From: Solibacillus palustris
Lineage (GTDB): Bacteria > Bacillota > Bacilli > Bacillales_A > Planococcaceae
Reading direction: 5' to 3'
Length of the DNA stretch: 64,000 nucleotides
Assembly (NCBI RefSeq): GCF_022549215.1
Contig: NZ_JAKZFC010000001.1
Location: 620,001-684,000, forward strand
A program made the translations under genes and the position numbers. Every line of letters starts with the position of its first letter. Position 1 is the first letter of the stretch. Under the pieces are notes generated by a model. The model saw only the letters and a list, made by a program, of their open reading frames with translations. It ran no database searches and had not been told where the DNA came from. Of this stretch, positions 47,022-60,283 are shown one piece after another.

Positions 47022-47220
47022 AGTGAACGAAGAGCTTGACGAGAGCAAGCAAGTAGTCACCTTATAAAATTACATAATGTTCACCTTTAAAGGCAGTCCA
47101 GAGAGACTGAAAAGGGAAAATGTGAAAGGCTTTACGGATTTTTGTGCGCAAAAATTTACGTATGCGATTTTTCAACATGACTTTTTCAACCCTCTAGATG
47201 ATCTAGAGGGTTTTTTATTT
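47022..47220 (+). promoter_or_regulatory. PyrR-dependent attenuator 1 (pyrR leader)
   Basis: The PyrR-binding anti-antiterminator loop has the consensus AGTCCAGAGAGACT (47095-47108), set between CACCTTTAAAGGC and complementary bases. The terminator AACCCTCTAGAT / ATCTAGAGGGTT with T tract is at 47188-47217. UMP-bound PyrR should stabilise the first stem and let the terminator form, stopping pyr transcription. This leader fills most of the stretch between the preceding gene and pyrR. Confidence 0.93.
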
Positions 47221-47249
47221 GGAAATTTGTACCCAAGTGAACATGATAA

Positions 47250-47816
<567 letters not shown>

Positions 47817-47846
47817 AAAGAGCATAGAAAGAAAAGAGGAAACGGA

Positions 47847-49133
47847 ATGTCTTCTAAAGCAGTATTAGATATTAATGACAAACCAAGTGCCGTACAACTT
47901 GTTACACTTAGTTTGCAACATTTATTTGCTATGTTCGGTTCAACCATTTTAGTACCAACATTAGTTGGGTTAGAACCTTCAATCGCATTATTAACTAGCG
48001 GTATCGCAACAATTATTTTCTTATTAATAACACAATTTAAAGTTCCTGCCTATTTAGGATCTTCATTTGCTTTCATTTCACCAATTATTACTGTGGCAGG
48101 CTTAGATGCTTCGGGTATGGCCATCAACCCAGGTAATGCAATGATTGGGGCAATGGCGGTCGGGGTTGTTTATGCGATTGTTGCACTACTAATCCGAATG
48201 ACCGGTTACAAATGGTTAATGGCTTTATTACCACCAATTGTTGTAGCACCCGTAATTATCGTTATAGGTTTAGGTTTAGCAGGTACAGCAGTAGATATGG
48301 CGATGAACGTAAATGGCGAATATAACGGATTACATTTTTCAGCTGCGTTAGTAACTTTATTCACAGCAATCATTTTCAACGTATACTTTAAAAATATTTT
48401 AAGCGCAATGCCAATATTATTAGGTTTAGTTGTCGGTTATCTATATTCGTTAGCAATTGGGATTGTTAACTTTGCCCCAGTTAAAGAAGCAAGCTGGTTT
48501 GCATTACCGAAGTTCTTAATTCCTGGTGTTGACTATGATTTCACGATTACAGGTACGATTTTACTGGCAATGGTTCCAGTTGTAATTGTAACGATTTCTG
48601 AACATATCGGTCACCAATTAGTATTAGGGAAAGTAGTAAACCGTAACTATGTGAAAGATCCAGGTTTAGACCGCTCGCTATTAGGAGATGGTTTAGGAAC
48701 ATTAGTTAGTGCGTTAATCGGTGGTCCACCAAAAACAACTTACGGTGAAAACATTGGTGTACTAGCCATTACACGTGTCTATTCGGTATATGTAATCTTT
48801 GGAGCTGCAGTTGCCGCGATTATTATTTCTTTCTTCGGTAAAGCAATGGCGATCATTTCAACAATACCTGTATCCGTTTTAGGTGGTATCTCTATTCTAT
48901 TGTTCGGTATTATCGCATCAAGTGGTTTACGGATGTTTGTAGATAACAATGTAGATTTCGGGAACAACCGTAACATGGTAATTGCATCGGTAATTTTAGT
49001 AATCGGTATCGGTGGCGCGAAAGTTGAATTCGGTTCACTCGTTGTATCTGGGATGGCATTAGCAGCTATTATCGGAGTATTATTAAACTTAATCTTACCT
49101 GGCCGTGATAAGACGGTAGAAGATTTTGACTAA
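47847..49133 (+). CDS. pyrP: Uracil permease PyrP
   Basis: 428-residue nucleobase:proton symporter of the NAT/NCS2 family, about 12-14 transmembrane segments. Seen: LVTLSLQHLFAMFGSTILVPTLVGL, the conserved transport motif near ISEHIGHQLVLGKVV, LGDGLGTLVSALIGGPPKTTYGENIGVLAITRVYS and the C-terminal GMALAAIIGVLLNLIL. It imports uracil, complementing de novo synthesis in the same operon. Confidence 0.96.
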   Translation: MSSKAVLDINDKPSAVQLVTLSLQHLFAMFGSTILVPTLVGLEPSIALLTSGIATIIFLLITQFKVPAYLGSSFAFISPIITVAGLDASGMAINPGNAMIGAMAVGVVYAIVALLIRMTGYKWLMALLPPIVVAPVIIVIGLGLAGTAVDMAMNVNGEYNGLHFSAALVTLFTAIIFNVYFKNILSAMPILLGLVVGYLYSLAIGIVNFAPVKEASWFALPKFLIPGVDYDFTITGTILLAMVPVVIVTISEHIGHQLVLGKVVNRNYVKDPGLDRSLLGDGLGTLVSALIGGPPKTTYGENIGVLAITRVYSVYVIFGAAVAAIIISFFGKAMAIISTIPVSVLGGISILLFGIIASSGLRMFVDNNVDFGNNRNMVIASVILVIGIGGAKVEFGSLVVSGMALAAIIGVLLNLILPGRDKTVEDFD

Positions 49134-49150
49134 CTTTATAAGCAGTACCT

Positions 49151-49269
49151 TTTAACATTGTCCAGAGAGGCAATAAAGGGTAAGGCAACTTAGGCGGATA
49201 GTGAAAAACGATCACGCTTAGCTTGTCACACCCTTTAAACCTCGCTCTGTGAATTAGCGAGGTTTTTTT
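49151..49269 (+). promoter_or_regulatory. PyrR-dependent attenuator 2 (pyrP-pyrB)
   Basis: The PyrR-binding loop TTGTCCAGAGAGGCAA (49158-49173) lies inside AACCTTT/AAAGGG-type pairing. The terminator AACCTCGCT / AGCGAGGTT with T tract is at 49238-49269. It adds a second PyrR checkpoint before the six-step biosynthetic genes. Confidence 0.93.
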
Positions 49270-49346
49270 AGTGGATATGAATGTAACAACTTTTCATTAA
49301 AATACACATTTTGCTAAAGTGTATTTTCAAAATCGGAGGCGCGAGC

Positions 49347-50225
49347 ATGAAAAATTTATTATCGATGGAACATTTATCGAATGAGGAAATCATAGCGATT
49401 TTAGATCGAGCACAAGACTTCGAAAACGGAATGGAGCCTAATTTAAAACACTCTTACAATGTAGCAAATCTTTTCTTTGAACCAAGTACTCGTACAAAAA
49501 CAAGCTTTGAAATGGCTGAGCGACGCATTGGCTGTACAGTAATTCCATTCGATGCAGGCTTTTCAAGTACGACAAAAGGTGAAACGATGTATGACACAGT
49601 CAAAACATTAGAAATGATTGGGATTGACGCAGTGATTATTCGTGATAAGGAAGATGAGTATTACAACGAATTACTAGAGGGAATTAACTGTGCGGTCATT
49701 AACGCAGGAGATGGTGCAGGTCAGCATCCATCGCAAAGTCTACTAGATCTTTATACGATTCGCAAAGAGTTTGGGAAGTTCGAAGGTTTAAATATTACAA
49801 TTGTCGGTGATATTTCACATAGCCGTGTCGCAAAATCAAATGCGACTGCACTAACGTGCTTAGGTGCAAATGTACGATTTTTATGTCCACCAACGTGGGC
49901 GGGAGATTTTGAAGCAGCACATAGTTGGGATGAAGTGTTAACAGATAGCGATGTCATCATGTTGTTACGTATTCAGCACGAACGTCATTCAGTAAGTAAA
50001 AATTTCTCGAAAGAAAGCTATCATGAAGAATTTGGTTTAACACCGGTGCGTGAAAAGCAAATGAAAGATGGGGCAATCATAATGCACCCTGCACCAGTAA
50101 ATCGTGATGTTGAAATTGCGGATGAATTAGTCGAATGCGAGCGTTCAAGAATTTTTGAACAAGTTCGAAATGGCGTGTTTACACGAATGGCTATCGTAGA
50201 AACAATTTTGAAAGGAAGAGAATAA
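49347..50225 (+). CDS. pyrB: Aspartate carbamoyltransferase catalytic subunit
   Basis: 292-residue enzyme that condenses carbamoyl phosphate and aspartate. Seen: FFEPSTRTKTSFEMAERR (carbamoyl-phosphate loop), the KGETMYDTVKTL motif, GDGAGQHPSQSLLDLYTI, IVGDISHSRVAKSN and MHPAPVNRDVEI. ATG 49347 with CGGAGG seven bases upstream; a longer frame to 49311 overlaps the region just after attenuator 2. No regulatory pyrI, as usual in Bacillus. Followed immediately by pyrC. Confidence 0.97.
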   Translation: MKNLLSMEHLSNEEIIAILDRAQDFENGMEPNLKHSYNVANLFFEPSTRTKTSFEMAERRIGCTVIPFDAGFSSTTKGETMYDTVKTLEMIGIDAVIIRDKEDEYYNELLEGINCAVINAGDGAGQHPSQSLLDLYTIRKEFGKFEGLNITIVGDISHSRVAKSNATALTCLGANVRFLCPPTWAGDFEAAHSWDEVLTDSDVIMLLRIQHERHSVSKNFSKESYHEEFGLTPVREKQMKDGAIIMHPAPVNRDVEIADELVECERSRIFEQVRNGVFTRMAIVETILKGRE

Positions 50226-51500
50226 ATGACAACAGTACTTCAAAACGTAAAACTAATAAATGAACAAGGTGAATTAGTAGTTTCTTCTATTATAATGGAA
50301 GACGGAAAAATTGTTTCAATCGGTGGAGACATTCCAACGGGAGCCGAAGTAATTGACGGTAAAGGTCACTTCGCTTCACCAGGTTTTGTAGATGTCCATA
50401 CACATTTACGTGAACCAGGTTTTGAGCATAAAGAAACGATTGCAACAGGTACAGCTTCAGCAGCAAAGGGTGGCTTCACAACGATTTGTGCGATGCCAAA
50501 CACAAAGCCAGTACCAGATTCAATCGAAAATATGCAATTAATTAATGGCCTAATTAAAGACAGTGCAGTCATTCGTGTATTACCATATGGCTCGTTAACA
50601 AAAGACATTTCAGGCGAAGTGCGCACAGATATGGCAGAGCTAAAAGCAAATGGCGCAGTAGCATTCTCAGATGACGGTGTAGGCATTCAGCTTGCTTCAA
50701 CAATGTACGAGCAAATGCAACAGGCGGCGAAATTAGACGCAGTTGTTGTTGCACATTGTGAAGATAACTCATTAATTTATGACGGCGTTATGCACGAAGG
50801 TACGCGTAATAAAGAGCTTGGCTTACCAGGTATTCCATCAATCTGTGAATCAGTTCAAATAGCGCGAGATGTACTATTAGCGGAAGCTGCAGGTGCTCGT
50901 TACCACGTATGTCACGTATCAACAAAAGAATCAGTACGTGCTGTGCGTGATGCAAAAGCTGCAGGTATAAAAGTTACAGCAGAGGTTTGTCCGCACCACT
51001 TACTATTAGAAGAAATGGACATCCCATCAGATGATGCAAACTGGAAAATGAACCCACCATTACGAGCATTAGATGATAAAGATTCATTACACGCAGCATT
51101 ATTAGATGGAACAATTGATTGTATCGCAACAGACCATGCACCACATACAGTAGAAGAAAAGTGCTGTGGTATGGTGGGTGCACCATTCGGGATTGTAGGC
51201 TTTGAAACAGCATTCCCATTACTATACACGAGCTTTGTAGAAACAGGGAAATGGACATTAAAGCAATTAGTTGATTGGATGAGTGTAAAGGCAGCCGAAA
51301 TTTTCGACTTACCATATGGTACATTAACGGTTGGAGCTTCAGCGGACATTGTATTAATCGACCTTGAAAAAGAGCAAATGGTTGATGCAGAAGGATTTGT
51401 ATCAAAAGGCCGTAACACACCATTTAACGGATGGGTTGCAAAAGGTTGGCCAGTAGTAACTATTTTCGAAGGCAATATCGTATATCAGGAGGCAGAATAA
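50226..51500 (+). CDS. pyrC: Dihydroorotase PyrC
   Basis: 424-residue class I dihydroorotase, a zinc amidohydrolase that cyclises carbamoyl aspartate. Seen: [19 protein letters not shown] (metal His pair), [54 protein letters not shown] and [14 protein letters not shown] (catalytic Asp region). Starts directly after the pyrB stop and shares one base with pyrAA (TAATG). Confidence 0.97.
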   Translation: MTTVLQNVKLINEQGELVVSSIIMEDGKIVSIGGDIPTGAEVIDGKGHFASPGFVDVHTHLREPGFEHKETIATGTASAAKGGFTTICAMPNTKPVPDSIENMQLINGLIKDSAVIRVLPYGSLTKDISGEVRTDMAELKANGAVAFSDDGVGIQLASTMYEQMQQAAKLDAVVVAHCEDNSLIYDGVMHEGTRNKELGLPGIPSICESVQIARDVLLAEAAGARYHVCHVSTKESVRAVRDAKAAGIKVTAEVCPHHLLLEEMDIPSDDANWKMNPPLRALDDKDSLHAALLDGTIDCIATDHAPHTVEEKCCGMVGAPFGIVGFETAFPLLYTSFVETGKWTLKQLVDWMSVKAAEIFDLPYGTLTVGASADIVLIDLEKEQMVDAEGFVSKGRNTPFNGWVAKGWPVVTIFEGNIVYQEAE

Positions 51501-52600
51501 TGAAAAAGCGTTTATTAATTTTAGAAGACGGCACAGTATTTACAGGTACAGCATTCGGTAGTGAACAAGCTAGCCAAGGTGAAGTCGTGTTCACGACAGG
51601 TATGACAGGCTACCAAGAAACATTATCTGACCCTTCTTTCTACGGTCAAATCGTAACATTAACATACCCATTAATCGGTAACTACGGGATTAACCGTGAC
51701 GACTTTGAATCAATTGCGCCAGCTATCCGTGGTTTCGTTGTTCGTGAATTAGCGGATCAACCATCAAACTGGCGCTCAGATATGACATTAGATGAATATT
51801 TAACATCACAAAATATTCCTGGTATCGAGGGAATTGATACTCGTAAATTAACACGTATCATCCGTACAAAAGGTGCAGTACGCGCGATTTTAACGGAAGC
51901 AGATGCAGACGTAGATGTAGAAAAAATCGTAGCAGAGCTTCAAAATACACCATTCATTACACATCATGTACGTGAAGTATCGCCAAAAGCAGCTTATCCA
52001 TCACCAGGTCGCGGTAAACGTGTTGTGCTATTAGACTTCGGTATGAAGCACGGGATTTTACGCGAACTAAATAAACGTGATTGTGATGTAATCGTTGTTC
52101 CTTACAACACAACAGCAGAGCAAATTTTAGCAATGCATCCAGATGGCATTATGCTATCAAACGGTCCTGGTAACCCAGAAGATGTAACAGAAGGTATCGA
52201 AACGATCAAAGGTTTAATCGGAAAAGTGCCAATGTTCGGTATTTGCTTGGGCCACCAACTGTTCTCATTAGCATGTGGTGCAAAATCGTTCAAATTACCA
52301 TTCGGTCACCGTGGCGGAAACCACCCAGTAAAAGATTTACGTACAGGTCGTACAGACTTAACATCTCAAAATCATGGCTATGCAATTGACATTGAGTCAT
52401 TAAAAGATACAGATTTAGAATTAACTCACGTTGCACTGAACGACGGTACTTGTGAGGGCGTACGTCATAAAAAGTACCCAGTGTTTACAGTACAATACCA
52501 CCCTGAAGCTTCACCTGGCCCTGAAGATTCAAATCACTTATTCGACGAGTTTATTGAAATGATGGAAAAAGAAGCAGCGAAGGAGAATCAACATGCCTAA
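51500..52600 (+). CDS. pyrAA: Carbamoyl-phosphate synthase, glutamine amidotransferase subunit
   Basis: 366-residue small subunit (CarA type) that hydrolyses glutamine and channels ammonia to PyrAB. Seen: [52 protein letters not shown], the class I amidotransferase nucleophile GICLGHQLF, and [16 protein letters not shown] with the catalytic His and Glu. ATG 51500 follows AGGAGG; the longer frame lies inside pyrC. Overlaps pyrAB by eight bases. Confidence 0.97.
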   Translation: MKKRLLILEDGTVFTGTAFGSEQASQGEVVFTTGMTGYQETLSDPSFYGQIVTLTYPLIGNYGINRDDFESIAPAIRGFVVRELADQPSNWRSDMTLDEYLTSQNIPGIEGIDTRKLTRIIRTKGAVRAILTEADADVDVEKIVAELQNTPFITHHVREVSPKAAYPSPGRGKRVVLLDFGMKHGILRELNKRDCDVIVVPYNTTAEQILAMHPDGIMLSNGPGNPEDVTEGIETIKGLIGKVPMFGICLGHQLFSLACGAKSFKLPFGHRGGNHPVKDLRTGRTDLTSQNHGYAIDIESLKDTDLELTHVALNDGTCEGVRHKKYPVFTVQYHPEASPGPEDSNHLFDEFIEMMEKEAAKENQHA

Positions 52601-55600
52601 ACGTACAGATATTGAAACTATTTTAGTAATCGGATCAGGTCCAATTGTAATTGGACAAGCAGCAGAGTTTGACTATGCAGGAACGCAAGCGTGTCTTTCA
52701 TTAAAAGAGGAAGGCTATAAAGTAATTTTAATTAACTCAAACCCAGCGACAATTATGACAGATACAGAAATCGCAGATAAAGTATACATCGAACCAATTT
52801 CATTAGAGTTCGTATCACGTATTTTACGAAAAGAGCGTCCAGATGCGATTCTTTCAACTTTAGGTGGTCAAACAGGTCTTAACATGGCAATCGAACTTGA
52901 TGAGTCAGGTATTTTAGATGAGCTAGGGATCGAAATTTTAGGGACTAAATTAGATGCGATCCATAAAGCTGAGGACCGTGATTTATTCCGTAACTTAATG
53001 TATGAGTTAGGTGCACCAGTTCCTGAGTCTGACATTATTCACAACCTGGACGAAGCAAAAGCATTCGTTGCTAAAATCGGTTACCCAGTAATCGTACGTC
53101 CTGCATTCACACTTGGTGGTACTGGTGGCGGTATTTGTTACAATGACCAAGACTTACAAGAAATCGTTACTTCAGGTCTAAAATATTCACCAGTAACACA
53201 ATGCCTACTTGAAAAATCAATTGCAGGCTTCAAAGAGATTGAATATGAAGTAATGCGTGACGCAGCAGACAACGCAATCGTTGTTTGTAACATGGAAAAC
53301 TTCGACCCAGTAGGTATCCATACAGGGGACTCAATCGTAGTAGCACCAACACAAACATTATCTGACCGCGAAAACCAAATGCTTCGTAATATCTCACTTG
53401 ATATTATTCGCGCACTAAAAATCGAGGGTGGCTGTAACGTACAATTAGCGTTAGACCCATACTCATTCCAATACTATGTAATCGAAGTAAACCCACGTGT
53501 ATCGCGTTCTTCAGCATTAGCATCAAAAGCAACGGGTTACCCAATCGCGAAATTAGCAGCGAAAATTGCAGTTGGTTTAACATTAGATGAAATTAAAAAC
53601 CCAGTAACAGGTTCAACGTTTGCTTGCTTCGAGCCAGCACTTGACTATATTGTAGCAAAAATCCCACGTTGGCCATTCGATAAATTCGAATCAGCAAAAC
53701 GTAACTTAGGTACACAAATGAAGGCAACAGGTGAAGTAATGGCACTTGGCCGTACATTTGAAGAAGCCTTATTAAAAGCGGTTCGTTCATTAGAAACTGG
53801 CCATGTTCATATTGAAATGAAAAATCCAGATGAATTAAGCGATGCTTGGATTGAAAAACGTATTAAAAAAGCGGGCGACGAGCGTTTATTCTTCATCGGT
53901 GAAGCAATTCGTCGTGGTGTAACAGTAGAACAAATCCATGAGTGGTCTGCCATTGACTTATTCTTCTTAACAAAATTAAAGAAAATTGTCGATATGGAAT
54001 CAACTTTAGTAGAAAACAAAGGCGACAAAGACGTATTACGCACAGCAAAACGTCTAGGCTTTGCAGATAAAAAAGTAGCACAATTATGGAATATGACAGA
54101 AAGCGAAGTATACACATTCCGTAAAGAAACGGGCATTATCCCAGTGTATAAAATGGTCGATACATGTGCAGCGGAATTCGAGTCAAACACACCATACTTC
54201 TATGGCACATATGAAGATGAAAACGAATCAATCCGAACAGACAAACCATCTGTTGTTGTACTTGGTTCAGGTCCAATTCGTATCGGTCAAGGGGTAGAGT
54301 TCGACTACGCAACAGTTCACTCTGTATGGGCGATTCAAGAAGCAGGCTATGAGGCAATCATTATTAACTCAAATCCAGAAACAGTATCAACAGACTTCTC
54401 AATTTCAGATAAATTATACTTTGAGCCATTAACAATTGAAGACGTTATGCACATTATCGATTTAGAGCAACCAATCGGTGTAGTAGTTCAATTCGGTGGT
54501 CAAACAGCGATCAACTTAGCGGATAAGTTAGAAGCAAATGGCGTGAAAATTTTAGGTACATCATTAGAAGACATTGACCGTGCAGAAAACCGTAATAAAT
54601 TCGAAGCGGCATTACAGCAATTAGATATTCCACAACCACCAGGGGACACAGCTACTTCAGTACAAGGCGCAGTTGCAATTGCTGAAAAATTAGGCTTCCC
54701 AGTATTAGTACGCCCTTCTTATGTATTAGGTGGACGTGCGATGGAAATCGTCTACAATATGGATGAATTAGTGCACTACATGGAGCACGCGGTAGAAGCA
54801 TCTCCAGACCACCCGGTATTAGTTGACCGTTACTTAACAGGGCAAGAAATCGAAGTAGATGCAATTTGTGATGGCGAAAATGTGTTAATCCCAGGTATTA
54901 TGGAACACGTGGAACGCGCGGGGGTTCACTCAGGTGACTCGATCTCTGTATACCCACCACAAAAATTAACAGATGCGCAAAAGCAAACACTTGTAGACTA
55001 TACGACGCGTTTAGCAAAAGGTCTGGGCATTATCGGCTTAATGAACATTCAGTATGTAATGAGCGAGGGGAATATTTATGTAATCGAAGTTAACCCACGT
55101 TCTTCACGTACAGTACCGTTCTTAAGTAAAATTACGAACATACCAATGGCAAATATCGCAACAAAAGCGATTCTTGGCCAATCAATCGTAGAACAAGGAT
55201 ACCCAACTGGCCTAGCACCTGAAAAAGCGGGCGTATTTGTAAAAGTACCGGTATTCTCATTTGCAAAATTACGCCGTGTAGACATTACATTAGGACCTGA
55301 AATGAAATCAACAGGTGAAGTAATGGGGAAAGATGCAACTTACGAAAAAGCTTTATACAAAGGTTTCGTAGCTGCAGGTATGGAAATTAAAACACATGGT
55401 ACAATCCTGTTTACAGTATCAGATAAAGACAAAGAAGAAGCGGTTAGCTTAGCAAAACGCTTCTCTACAGTGGGCTACCGAATTGTAGCAACAGAAGGAA
55501 CTGCAAATTTATTCGAAGCAAATGGCGTTAAAACAGACATCGTTGAAAAAATCGGTGGCAAAGGAAAAACATTATTAGACATGATTCAAAACGGAGAAGC

Positions 55601-55790
55601 GCAATTAGTTGTTAATACGTTAACAAAAGGTAAACAACCTGCGCGTGACGGATTCCGTATCCGCCGTGAGTCAGTAGAAAATGGTGTACCTTGCTTAACT
55701 TCACTAGATACAGCAGAAGCGATGTTACGTGTTATTGAATCAATGACATTTACAGCAGAAGAAATGCCAAAAGCGGAGGTAGTACACTAA
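52593..55790 (+). CDS. pyrAB: Carbamoyl-phosphate synthase, large subunit
   Basis: 1065-residue CarB-type subunit that makes carbamoyl phosphate from bicarbonate, ammonia and two ATP. Two homologous halves, each an ATP-grasp: residues ~1-400 ([53 protein letters not shown]) and ~550-930 ([48 protein letters not shown]), with an oligomerisation domain between and a C-terminal allosteric domain (~935-1065). As the pyr-operon copy it serves pyrimidine synthesis; an arginine copy may exist elsewhere. Confidence 0.98.
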   Translation: MPKRTDIETILVIGSGPIVIGQAAEFDYAGTQACLSLKEEGYKVILINSNPATIMTDTEIADKVYIEPISLEFVSRILRKERPDAILSTLGGQTGLNMAIELDESGILDELGIEILGTKLDAIHKAEDRDLFRNLMYELGAPVPESDIIHNLDEAKAFVAKIGYPVIVRPAFTLGGTGGGICYNDQDLQEIVTSGLKYSPVTQCLLEKSIAGFKEIEYEVMRDAADNAIVVCNMENFDPVGIHTGDSIVVAPTQTLSDRENQMLRNISLDIIRALKIEGGCNVQLALDPYSFQYYVIEVNPRVSRSSALASKATGYPIAKLAAKIAVGLTLDEIKNPVTGSTFACFEPALDYIVAKIPRWPFDKFESAKRNLGTQMKATGEVMALGRTFEEALLKAVRSLETGHVHIEMKNPDELSDAWIEKRIKKAGDERLFFIGEAIRRGVTVEQIHEWSAIDLFFLTKLKKIVDMESTLVENKGDKDVLRTAKRLGFADKKVAQLWNMTESEVYTFRKETGIIPVYKMVDTCAAEFESNTPYFYGTYEDENESIRTDKPSVVVLGSGPIRIGQGVEFDYATVHSVWAIQEAGYEAIIINSNPETVSTDFSISDKLYFEPLTIEDVMHIIDLEQPIGVVVQFGGQTAINLADKLEANGVKILGTSLEDIDRAENRNKFEAALQQLDIPQPPGDTATSVQGAVAIAEKLGFPVLVRPSYVLGGRAMEIVYNMDELVHYMEHAVEASPDHPVLVDRYLTGQEIEVDAICDGENVLIPGIMEHVERAGVHSGDSISVYPPQKLTDAQKQTLVDYTTRLAKGLGIIGLMNIQYVMSEGNIYVIEVNPRSSRTVPFLSKITNIPMANIATKAILGQSIVEQGYPTGLAPEKAGVFVKVPVFSFAKLRRVDITLGPEMKSTGEVMGKDATYEKALYKGFVAAGMEIKTHGTILFTVSDKDKEEAVSLAKRFSTVGYRIVATEGTANLFEANGVKTDIVEKIGGKGKTLLDMIQNGEAQLVVNTLTKGKQPARDGFRIRRESVENGVPCLTSLDTAEAMLRVIESMTFTAEEMPKAEVVH

Positions 55791-55791
55791 T

Positions 55792-57472
<1,681 letters not shown>

Positions 57473-57473
<1 letters not shown>

Positions 57474-58183
57474 TGTTAAATACAAAACCGATTATTGCCT
57501 TAGACTTCCCGGGGGAAAAGGATGTACTAAATTTTTTAGCGCAATTTGATGAGAAGTTATTTGTTAAAATTGGCATGGAATTATATATGCAGGAAGGTCC
57601 GTCGATTGTTGCCAAAGTAAAGGAACAGGGCCATGATATTTTCTTGGATTTAAAATTACATGATATTCCAAACACTGTGAAATCTGCGATGAAAGGCTTA
57701 GCACGCTTAGGTGTAGACTTAGTCAACGTACATGCTGCAGGTGGACGTGCCATGATGGAGGGTGCCCTTGAAGGCTTAGAGGCAGGAACAGATGCAGGCA
57801 AAACACGTGCTGCGTTAATTGCCGTTACACAATTAACATCAACAACAGAACAACAAATGCAACAAGAGCAAAAAATTTCGTTATCGCTGAACGAATCAGT
57901 TTTACAATATGCTCAGTTATCGAAACAAGCAGGTCTTAATGGGGTTGTGTGTTCTGTACATGAAGCAAACGCTATTCGTGAAATTTGTGGAGAAGATTTT
58001 TTACGTGTTACTCCTGGCATTCGTATGCTTGGTGGAGAAGCGCATGATCAAAAGCGTATTGCAACTCCTGATGGTGCAAAAAAAGACGGTTCATCATTAA
58101 TTGTAGTAGGTCGTGCAATTACAGGTGCACAAAATCCTGTTACTGCATACAAGGAAGTTTGTAAATTATGGGAGGCAAAATAA
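57473..58183 (+). CDS. pyrF: Orotidine 5'-phosphate decarboxylase
   Basis: 236-residue TIM-barrel enzyme that converts OMP to UMP, the last step of the pathway. Seen: PIIALDFPGEKDVLNFL, the catalytic FLDLKLHDIPNTV (Lys-Asp-Lys-Asp network), VHAAGGRAMM, VCSVHEANAIRE, VTPGIRMLGG and IVVGRAITGAQNP (phosphate loop). A one-base gap separates it from pyrE. Confidence 0.97.
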
Positions 58184-58184
58184 T

Positions 58185-58817
58185 ATGTCATTACAAAAAG
58201 AAATCGCACACGCAATGTTACAAGTAGGAGCTGTTGAATTAAACCCAACAGAACTTTTCACGTGGGCTTCAGGTATTAAATCACCAATTTACTGTGATAC
58301 ACGATTAACTATTTCGGACCCAAAAATTCGTAAGCAATTAGCAAGTGGTTTAGCGTCTGTAATTCAAGAAAACTTTGCAGAGTGTGAAGTTGTAGCGGGT
58401 ACAGCAACAGCTGGTATACCACATGCTGCTTGGGTTTCAGATATTTTAGAATTACCAATGGTATATGTGCGCTCAAAGGCAAAAGAACATGGCCGTGGTA
58501 ACCAAATTGAAGGAAAATATGCAGCAGGTCAAAAAGTTGTTGTTGTAGAAGACATCGTTTCAACGGGCGGTTCTTCGATTACGGCGGTAGAAGCACTACG
58601 CGCAGTGGGTTGTGAAGTGCTTGGGGTTGTATGTGTGTATACATATAATTTACCAAAAGCAGAAGATGCATTTAATGTAGCAGGTGTGAAATATGTTTCT
58701 TTAACAAACTTTGATTATTTAATTGAAGCGGCAAATGAATCAGGTACCATTCAAGAGAATCAAATTCCTTTCTTAAAAAACTGGCATAAAGATTTAAAAG
58801 AGGGTAACTTGAAATAA
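58185..58817 (+). CDS. pyrE: Orotate phosphoribosyltransferase
   Basis: 210-residue enzyme transferring phosphoribose from PRPP to orotate. Seen: FTWASGIKSPIYCDTRL, VAGTATAGIPHAAWVS, MVYVRSKAKEHGRGNQIEG (flexible loop) and the PRPP motif VVVVEDIVSTGGSSITAV. ATG 58185 follows GGGAGG; the longer frame back to 58113 lies inside pyrF. Last gene of the pyr operon, followed by a terminator. Confidence 0.97.
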   Translation: MSLQKEIAHAMLQVGAVELNPTELFTWASGIKSPIYCDTRLTISDPKIRKQLASGLASVIQENFAECEVVAGTATAGIPHAAWVSDILELPMVYVRSKAKEHGRGNQIEGKYAAGQKVVVVEDIVSTGGSSITAVEALRAVGCEVLGVVCVYTYNLPKAEDAFNVAGVKYVSLTNFDYLIEAANESGTIQENQIPFLKNWHKDLKEGNLK

Positions 58818-58838
58818 ATAAATATTAAAAATATTCAA

Positions 58839-58880
58839 AAACGTGTGAAGTATTAAAAAATATACTTTACACGTTTTTAT
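58839..58880 (+). terminator. Terminator of the pyr operon
   Basis: AAAAACGTGTGAAGTAT pairs with ATACTTTACACGTTTTT around an A/T loop, flanked by A and T tracts. Confidence 0.9.
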
Positions 58881-59269
58881 TATAGTTATATAATTCCATT
58901 ATAAAATTATTCAGTTTTTTTAAAATTGAAGTTTAATATTTTTACTGGATTTTAAACTTTCTTGAAAGAAAACAGCCCATATTGTTTATTATCTTTACAA
59001 AAATAATAATATAAGACTATTTTTTAAACTAAATTATCGGAAAATTTAAACTTTAAAGAATAGTTTGCTATTATTAAAAGAAAAATGTTAAATTAGAATA
59101 GTTAGAAAGTTTAATAATTGACATTAAAAAAAATTTATGGATAATTTAAAATGTAATGTAATAATTTACAAATTATTCACAAATTAGAGCTTGAGCTTTA
59201 GAAAAGTTTAACAAATAGATTGAGAATAGTAGAGCCGGTTGTGTGATTAAAGAAAGGAGCGATTATTTA
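58881..59269 (+). other. AT-rich upstream region of the opp operon
   Basis: About 390 bases without a gene, unusually AT-rich even for this genome. It contains a CodY-like box (59032-59046) and must hold the opp promoter, but the high AT content gives many poor -10-like matches and I cannot choose one. No RNA gene or T-box was seen. Confidence 0.6.
59032..59046. promoter_or_regulatory. CodY-like box upstream of the opp operon
   Basis: AATTATCGGAAAATT matches 13 of 15 positions of the CodY consensus AATTTTCWGAAAATT. It lies 224 bases before the first transporter gene. Peptide transporter operons are known CodY targets in Bacillales. High local AT content makes a chance match possible. Confidence 0.5.
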
Positions 59270-60283
59270 GTGTCTACGACGAACGATTTATTAGAAATCC
59301 GTAATTTACGTACAAGCTTCAGAATTAAAGATACTTACTATCCAGCAGTAGACAATGTTTCATTAACGCTTCGTAAAAATGAGATTTTGGCTATTGTAGG
59401 AGAATCAGGTTGCGGGAAAAGTACTCTAGCAACATCGATTGTTGGTCTACATAATTCAATTTCAACAAAAGTTGAAGGTGAAATCCTTTACAACAATCAA
59501 AATTTAGTAAATTTAACAGAAGATCAATTTAACAAACTACGTGGAAATGATATCGGTTTCATTTTCCAAGATCCATTGTCAGCATTAAACCCATTAATGC
59601 GCATTGGTGAGCAAATTGAGGAAGGGTTAATTTACCATTCAAAATTAGCCAAAAAAGATCGTGAGAAACGCGTGCTAGAGTTATTAGATCAAGTAGGTAT
59701 TCCACATGTAGAACGCGTTGCTCGTCAATTCCCTCACCAGTTATCAGGTGGTATGCGTCAGCGTGTAATGATTGCGATTGCTTTATCAGGTAAGCCAGCG
59801 ATCATCATTGCCGATGAGCCAACAACGGCACTTGACGTAACGATTCAAGCACAAATTTTAGACTTATTAAAATCGCTTCAAGATGAAATTCAATCAGGCA
59901 TTATATTAATTACACATGACTTAGGGGTAGTTGCTGAAGTAGCTGACCGTGTTGCAGTAATGTATGCAGGTCAAGTAATCGAAGAAGCACCCGTTACGGA
60001 ATTATTTAGAAATCCGAAGCACCCTTATACAAGATCATTATTAAATTCAATTCCACAAACACATAGTGAGAATGAAAAATTAGAAGTCATTCAAGGCATG
60101 GTTCCCTCGTTAATGAAGTTAGATCGTGAGGGGTGTCGTTTTTCTCCACGTATTCCGTGGATTCCTGCATCAGCACACGAAGCAAGCCCACAGCTTCACG
60201 AAATTGCACCAGGGCATCTTGTACGCTGCACTTGCTGGAAAGAGTTCCACTTTGAAGACGAGGAAGGGAGCGTAAATCTATGA
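59270..60283 (+). CDS. oppD: Oligopeptide ABC transporter ATP-binding protein OppD-type
   Basis: 337-residue ABC ATPase of the dipeptide/oligopeptide family. Seen: Walker A GESGCGKST, Q-loop FIFQDPLSALNPL, signature LSGGMRQRVMIAIAL, Walker B IIADEPTTALD, switch THDLGVVAEVADR, and the C-terminal oligopeptide-transporter extension (YTRSLLNSIPQ ... LVRCTCW). GTG 59270 follows AAAGGAGC; upstream codons to 59243 lack SD. First gene of a D-F-B-C-A operon, an order closer to app than opp of B. subtilis. Overlaps oppF by four bases. Confidence 0.92.
   Translation: MSTTNDLLEIRNLRTSFRIKDTYYPAVDNVSLTLRKNEILAIVGESGCGKSTLATSIVGLHNSISTKVEGEILYNNQNLVNLTEDQFNKLRGNDIGFIFQDPLSALNPLMRIGEQIEEGLIYHSKLAKKDREKRVLELLDQVGIPHVERVARQFPHQLSGGMRQRVMIAIALSGKPAIIIADEPTTALDVTIQAQILDLLKSLQDEIQSGIILITHDLGVVAEVADRVAVMYAGQVIEEAPVTELFRNPKHPYTRSLLNSIPQTHSENEKLEVIQGMVPSLMKLDREGCRFSPRIPWIPASAHEASPQLHEIAPGHLVRCTCWKEFHFEDEEGSVNL

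Noticed and set aside
50912-51475. 187-codon minus-strand open frame opposite pyrC
   Set aside because: Antisense shadow of a clear enzyme gene with no SD and no recognisable protein features.
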